From the NCBI GenBank assembly GCA_002478225.1, contig DLMV01000010.1, positions 1 to 8,816 on the forward strand: a stretch of 8,816 nt of DNA. The letters run 5' to 3'. A model generated the notes under the pieces. The model saw nothing but the letters and a program-made list of their open reading frames with translations, was not told the origin of the DNA and did not search any database. The first letter of the stretch is position 1; each line of letters begins with the position of its first letter. The position numbers were made by a program, and so were the translations under genes. The DNA is from Deltaproteobacteria bacterium UBA7527. Lineage in GTDB: Bacteria > Desulfobacterota > Syntrophorhabdia > Syntrophorhabdales > Syntrophorhabdaceae. Shown here one piece after another: positions 5,082-8,816 of this stretch.

Positions 5082-7662
5082 AACAGATCAGCCTCTGCGA
5101 TACGATATCGGCCATGATCTGCAGGGTGTACTCCGACACATCATATACCTTGAGCACATCACTGTATCTGGCGCTTTCGGGCATCAATTGCTCTGAAATA
5201 ACAGGAAATTGATCAATGAGATCCCTGTTCCATACCACACCGGGGCTTCCTGGAAAAAGCGCCAGGTAAAAGATATCCGTCTCAACAAGGTCCTGAAAAA
5301 AATGCGTCCCAAAGGAAAGCTCCGGCATCAGATTGCCATCCATGTAGGCGATCTCTCCCATGGCCGTCATGTGGTTGATCTCTGAAAATCTGACCGGCAC
5401 ACCGAGCGACGGCGTCGTCGTCCCCCATCTCCCAGGCCCCAAAAGCAGGGTGGGCATGTCCTCCCTGTCCTTCACAAGCTTGTTGAATTTCCCGATAAAT
5501 CTTGCAATGTCGTACTTTCCGGTCAACGCGAGGGTGGTGTAGTGTTCGGGATCGACATAGACGATCCGTTTGATCCTCCTGGCAATGCTCCCGCCCATAA
5601 AGTTTCCTGCTGATTGAAAAAGGACATCCTTTACCGAAATACAGGTGGGAATTTCCACTCTTTTTTGCTGGCCTTTTGCCTGAAGCGGCCTGCATTGCAG
5701 GAGGTTTATCTTATAATCACTGTACTGCGTAAAATTGACGGTGAACTCTATCTCCACCGGATAGTCATAGATGACCTCGAGGTCTTTCAGCATCCTGTGC
5801 ATAACCCCCGTGAAAGAGGTGCGGGACAGAAGCCTGTCAAAGGTAAGTATCCACGCCTCACCCTCCTTCATGCCAAGCTCCCTCATCCGTTCCGTTGTCT
5901 CGTGGTCCATCTCGCCGAGGAGATCCAGCCTGATGCCGAACCCTTCCTCGCTGAGCTTTGACAGCAGGGAAACGGTCTCCAGGGTGTTGTCGTTGACGTT
6001 GAGGACATCCAAATCATGCTGCGAGAACCTCCTTGTATCTTCCATCCCCGCGTGAGGACGGAACAACGGATTGTCAAGAGCAACGATGCGGGGATAATCG
6101 TTCTCAACACGATTTACCGCCCGTGTTCCTAAACCGGCAACGAGCCTCAGCATGCCGGCCGCCGGGTCCATGCCCTCCCTCCACACGAAGGTATTATATG
6201 AAACACCCACGCCCCCGATATCCGGAAAAAAATAATGTCTCCGGTACGACCCTGAGACCCTCTGCACCAGAAGGGCCATCTGCTCATCCTGCTGGTCAAG
6301 CCCCCTCTGCAGACGGTACGTCAACGCATCCTCATTCATCGTGCTTGCGAAAACCCGCCGTACATACTCGACAAAATCCGTATAGCGCCTCTCCGGAGAG
6401 CCCTGGTTCACGGAGAATATGCTCTCGTATTTTCCTGCAAAGGCGTTGCCGAAGGCATCCTCGAGGAGGCTGCTGGAGCGGATTATGATGGGCGACTGAC
6501 CGAAGTATTCTATCAGTTGCTGGAACTGTTCCTTGATCTCATCGGGGAATACCCCCTGCAGCATCTTCTCCCGCAGCGGGGCGGCTGCCTCGAAATACCC
6601 CTCTTTCGTCTTCTGCTTCATCCGTAGCTCCCACAGGCCGTTCTGAACAATATAGGTATAGAAGATGTCAGACCCTATATAGAAAGAATCGTGCTGTTCA
6701 AGATAGTCCTCCCAGCGAAGCTGCGCGTCCTTTTCAAGTATCTTTCTGGCAAGGAGCATCCCCACCGTTTTCCCCCCGATAAAACCCGTACCGATCAACC
6801 GGGATTTGATGGTGAGCAGGTCTTCCAGCGAAAAGTTCTCCTTTGCAAGGGCCAGCATCCTGCCCTCTCTCGCGATCATTATCCTACAGAGCTCGTCGAT
6901 CATCGCCTGTCTTTCTTCGGGGTCGCATTGTCGCTTCGCAAGGTCCTCGGCCCTCAAAAAAAGTCTGTCCCAGTAGTCGAGATAACGCCTGGGGCTTTTT
7001 TCCTCCAGCCTTGAGATATCCGAGAATAACCGTGTCGCATCAACGCTGTTGGTAATTGGCACAAACTCACCATTCTCTTCAAGGTGCGGCAGGAACATCG
7101 TCGATGAATACCTGTTCCAGACCTTCAACGGATGAACATAGTAGCTGTCCTCATGATTGTAGACCTCCAGCAAGACCTGGGTGGTCTCGCGGATGCGCGC
7201 TATTGTCTTGAACGAGTGGCTGTGCCGCAGGATGGAGAAGTACGCTATCGTGTTGAGCTGGAAAAGGTACGGGCAGGCAATAACGAAGAAATTTCCTATC
7301 ATCAGGTCCGTTGCCCACGCGGAAAGGAGGTGGGAGAGGCAATCGAAGACATAGAAAACGTCCCTACCCTCGGCCGTCACGATGTTATAGACCTGGGCCG
7401 TAAAGGGTTCAAAACCGCTGTTGGCATCAAGCGTGTAGACCGTAACGTCCCCGGTCTCTTCTATGAGAGGCTCATGCTCGGCAAACCTCATGTAGATGAC
7501 CTTTCTATGCTCCCTGACAGCCCTTTCCACATAAGGCGCAACGTAGTGCAGGTAATCCTTTATGTCGTCCACCTGCCATACGACATTGTCTCCCATGCGC
7601 AGGCCGTCAAGGACCGCATCCAGGCCATCTAATCCCGTGCTCGCCCGTGTAAGTGGTTTCAC
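5059..7662 (-). CDS. KaiC-like/PEP-synthase-type ATP-grasp fusion protein of unknown function
   Basis: This 867-aa protein resembles the nucleotide-binding half of PEP synthase and pyruvate phosphate dikinase but is not a complete dikinase. Residues 1-190 start STGLDGLDAVLDGLRMGDNVVWQV, the KaiC/RAD55-like beginning, yet the Walker A GxxGxGKT loop is absent (VDDIKDY in its place). A PPDK_N-like ATP-grasp region follows, about 288-690: FIGGKTVG (294-301), RSSSLLEDAFGNAFAGKYES (395-414), then VEIEFTVNF and LLQCRPLQ. The last 180 residues form an extra domain with GPGRWGTTTP (742-751). No swivelling phosphohistidine motif and no PEP-binding TIM barrel are present, so PEP synthesis is unlikely. 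The GTG start at 7662 overlaps the nrpR2 stop (GTGA), with AAAGGA nine bases upstream, so both proteins are probably made together. It may be a sensor or a kinase-like partner of NrpR; function is not established. A 'PEP/pyruvate-binding domain protein' label is safe. Confidence 0.85.
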   Translation of the reverse strand: MKPLTRASTGLDGLDAVLDGLRMGDNVVWQVDDIKDYLHYVAPYVERAVREHRKVIYMRFAEHEPLIEETGDVTVYTLDANSGFEPFTAQVYNIVTAEGRDVFYVFDCLSHLLSAWATDLMIGNFFVIACPYLFQLNTIAYFSILRHSHSFKTIARIRETTQVLLEVYNHEDSYYVHPLKVWNRYSSTMFLPHLEENGEFVPITNSVDATRLFSDISRLEEKSPRRYLDYWDRLFLRAEDLAKRQCDPEERQAMIDELCRIMIAREGRMLALAKENFSLEDLLTIKSRLIGTGFIGGKTVGMLLARKILEKDAQLRWEDYLEQHDSFYIGSDIFYTYIVQNGLWELRMKQKTKEGYFEAAAPLREKMLQGVFPDEIKEQFQQLIEYFGQSPIIIRSSSLLEDAFGNAFAGKYESIFSVNQGSPERRYTDFVEYVRRVFASTMNEDALTYRLQRGLDQQDEQMALLVQRVSGSYRRHYFFPDIGGVGVSYNTFVWREGMDPAAGMLRLVAGLGTRAVNRVENDYPRIVALDNPLFRPHAGMEDTRRFSQHDLDVLNVNDNTLETVSLLSKLSEEGFGIRLDLLGEMDHETTERMRELGMKEGEAWILTFDRLLSRTSFTGVMHRMLKDLEVIYDYPVEIEFTVNFTQYSDYKINLLQCRPLQAKGQQKRVEIPTCISVKDVLFQSAGNFMGGSIARRIKRIVYVDPEHYTTLALTGKYDIARFIGKFNKLVKDREDMPTLLLGPGRWGTTTPSLGVPVRFSEINHMTAMGEIAYMDGNLMPELSFGTHFFQDLVETDIFYLALFPGSPGVVWNRDLIDQFPVISEQLMPESARYSDVLKVYDVSEYTLQIMADIVSQRLICFIDTRTC

Positions 7663-8669
7663 GAGAGGTAATCCTTTATCCTGTTCGCCATCTCGTCGTA
7701 CCGGAAGAGCCTGCTGAAATCGATAAGCCCGGCAAGCGCACGAGAATAGGCGCGGACACCGTTCTCCTCAAGAATGGAAACCGGATTGAGGCCGCCGATA
7801 ATGATCGCCCCGATCCTTCCTTCATTGACCGGTATGTCAAGGATCGTCTGGCCGGGTCTGCCTATCCGTGCAAGGCCGCCGAGGCCGACCCTTTTCAGCT
7901 TTTCGGCCAGCTGTATAACGAGTTCCCGGCTTTCTGCGGGAAATTCACGGAAGCTCGCCCCTATCCTTCCGTTGCCGGTCTGAATTGCCCCCATGTAGTT
8001 CGTCATGCCGCTCCGTATGAAGATCTCCAGCGGGTCTATGCTCGTTCCATCGTACATGATGATCTCAACAAATCGCGTCGGCGTTCTGTCCTGCAGTTCA
8101 AGAAGTCCCCCGAACCTGGAGATCGTAGGGATCCCGTGCTTCAGCAGGACACCGTTCAAGGTGATGGAGCAGACTGTCCCCACTCCGATCATGCCTTCGG
8201 GAACAGATATATGCCCAAGCGATTCGCCCGGGCCGAGGAACGTCATGAGGTGTCCCATGGCATATCCGTCTGCGTAGACCTTACTTATATAAGGAATGTT
8301 CTTTGCGAACTGCTCGGGTTCAACTATTGTCACGTTGATCACAACGGTCCCGGAAGTCGTATTGAGGTCAAAGTTCATCTGATAGGTCATCCGGTCGATC
8401 TTCGCCGACAGAAACCCTACCCGTTCAAAGATCTTTGCTAAATCGAACTCGCTTACGCCTTTTTCGGTAATCTGGTGGCCCTTTTTGCCGTTACTTGCCG
8501 TCAAACCATCCGCATCCAGCCTTGTAAGGTAGAGTCGAACGGTGCGTTCGCTCATGTCATGTCCGAGCAGCTTCAGCTCCTCGGCAATACGCATGCTGGT
8601 GAGAGGTATCTCCGCGTTTTTTAAAACATTTAAGATCAGCAACTCTTTTCTTTTCTGTTTTTCGAGCAT
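7659..8669 (-). CDS. nrpR: NrpR-family nitrogen repressor, paralogue 2
   Basis: The 336-aa protein has the same architecture as the NrpR encoded after gdhA: a winged helix at about 1-70 (recognition helix S40-ERTVRLYL, wing GKKGHQIT at 61-68) and one NrpR domain. It shares GTVCSITLNGVLLKHGIP, SRFGG and DPLEIFIRSGMTNYMG with its paralogue, and much of the rest aligns by eye. The nearly identical recognition helices suggest overlapping operator sequences, while the effector domains differ more. In archaea the family senses 2-oxoglutarate; the same is assumed here. The ATG at 8669 is preceded by GGGAGAT at a normal distance. The gene is followed without a gap by the ATP-grasp gene through a GTGA overlap. 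An operator-like array straddles its probable promoter, so autorepression or mutual repression by the two paralogues is plausible. Confidence 0.9.
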   Translation of the reverse strand: MLEKQKRKELLILNVLKNAEIPLTSMRIAEELKLLGHDMSERTVRLYLTRLDADGLTASNGKKGHQITEKGVSEFDLAKIFERVGFLSAKIDRMTYQMNFDLNTTSGTVVINVTIVEPEQFAKNIPYISKVYADGYAMGHLMTFLGPGESLGHISVPEGMIGVGTVCSITLNGVLLKHGIPTISRFGGLLELQDRTPTRFVEIIMYDGTSIDPLEIFIRSGMTNYMGAIQTGNGRIGASFREFPAESRELVIQLAEKLKRVGLGGLARIGRPGQTILDIPVNEGRIGAIIIGGLNPVSILEENGVRAYSRALAGLIDFSRLFRYDEMANRIKDYLS

Positions 8670-8713
8670 AGCCTGGATCTCCCATCACAATGGTATTCTA
8701 CTCCACATTTAAC

Positions 8714-8767
8714 GGCAATACAATTTTATTATAATGGCAATATTGCCGCTTTTTTTATTGTATTACC
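8714..8767. promoter_or_regulatory. Symmetric operator array in the nrpR2 promoter
   Basis: A perfect 12-bp palindrome, GGCAATATTGCC (8736-8747), is flanked by GGCAATACAAT (8714-8724) and by ATTGTATTACC (8757-8767). The latter is the inverse of GGTAATACAAT, so the outer arms match at 10 of 11 positions. The outer pair is centred within one base of the palindrome, and the arms are offset from it by 22 and 20 bp, about two helical turns. All three share the GGYAATA half-site. The array surrounds the candidate -10 of nrpR2. NrpR is the obvious candidate ligand, but the motif is not the archaeal GGAA-N6-TTCC. Confidence 0.6.
8728..8733 (-). promoter_or_regulatory. Candidate -10 box of nrpR2
   Basis: On the minus strand these bases read TATAAT, a perfect -10 hexamer about 59 bases upstream of the nrpR2 ATG. 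No good -35 is present; at 17 bp spacing the hexamer is an A-run (8751-8756). The box lies between the outer half-site and the central palindrome, where a bound repressor would block polymerase. An overlapping TATAAT on the plus strand (8730-8735) might serve a divergent gene outside the window. Confidence 0.45.
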
Positions 8768-8816
8768 ATAATTACACAAAATCAACAAGAAAATATAATC
8801 TCCTGCTACATAGACT

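Noticed and set aside
5059..7662. Annotation as phosphoenolpyruvate synthase or pyruvate phosphate dikinase
   Set aside because: Only the ATP-grasp half is present; the phosphohistidine domain and PEP-binding barrel needed for the reaction are missing.
7653..8441. Long open frame of 262 codons on the plus strand
   Set aside because: It lies antisense to nrpR2, whose conserved domains explain the stretch; the translated sequence is rich in Arg, Pro and His with no recognisable domain, as expected of a shadow frame.
8688..8698. Additional GGTATT half-site near the nrpR2 start
   Set aside because: It matches the half-site poorly and lacks a partner at the spacing seen in the main array.
8735..8749. 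Sigma-54-like promoter on the plus strand (TGGCA then GC at the -24/-12 spacing)
   Set aside because: GG and GC are 10 bases apart as required, but the remaining consensus fits poorly, it coincides with the 12-bp palindrome, and no downstream gene is visible before the window ends.

Overview
The window is a bacterial chromosomal segment of moderate GC, densely packed with genes and free of tRNAs, insertion sequences or CRISPR arrays. The theme is nitrogen/carbon balance. NrpR-type regulators were characterised in methanogenic archaea and also occur in some bacteria. Their presence here, next to a soluble PAS-type two-component pair and a PEP-synthase-like ATP-grasp protein, suggests an anaerobic or microaerophilic lineage such as Nitrospirota or Desulfobacterota. 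That placement is an inference from gene content, not a proven identification.

Layout. (1) 76-2288, plus strand: a cytoplasmic histidine kinase and a NarL/FixJ-type response regulator joined by an ATGA overlap. (2) 2289-2438: an AT-rich gap holding two ATAG-N9-CTAT elements 23 bp apart, a likely operator pair. (3) 2439-5081, plus strand: a small unknown protein of 90 aa, NADP-type glutamate dehydrogenase (gdhA), and an NrpR-family repressor that starts on the last base of the gdhA stop codon. (4) 5059-8669, minus strand: a second NrpR paralogue followed, through a GTGA overlap, by an 867-aa protein. That protein combines a KaiC-like N-terminal domain lacking its Walker A loop with a PEP-synthase-type ATP-grasp domain, and it has no phosphohistidine or PEP-binding C-terminal domains. 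The two plus/minus operons converge and overlap by 23 bp. (5) 8670-8816: the promoter region of the second nrpR, with a perfect 12-bp palindrome flanked on each side, about two helical turns away, by an inverted pair of related 11-mers.

Working model (inference). GdhA consumes 2-oxoglutarate and ammonium; NrpR proteins of archaea sense 2-oxoglutarate; and the ATP-grasp protein resembles enzymes that bind ATP with pyruvate or PEP. The locus may therefore be a compact bacterial carbon/nitrogen control module in which two paralogous repressors govern glutamate synthesis and an uncharacterised nucleotide-binding partner. The most novel element is the nrpR2/ATP-grasp gene pair and its operator-like promoter.
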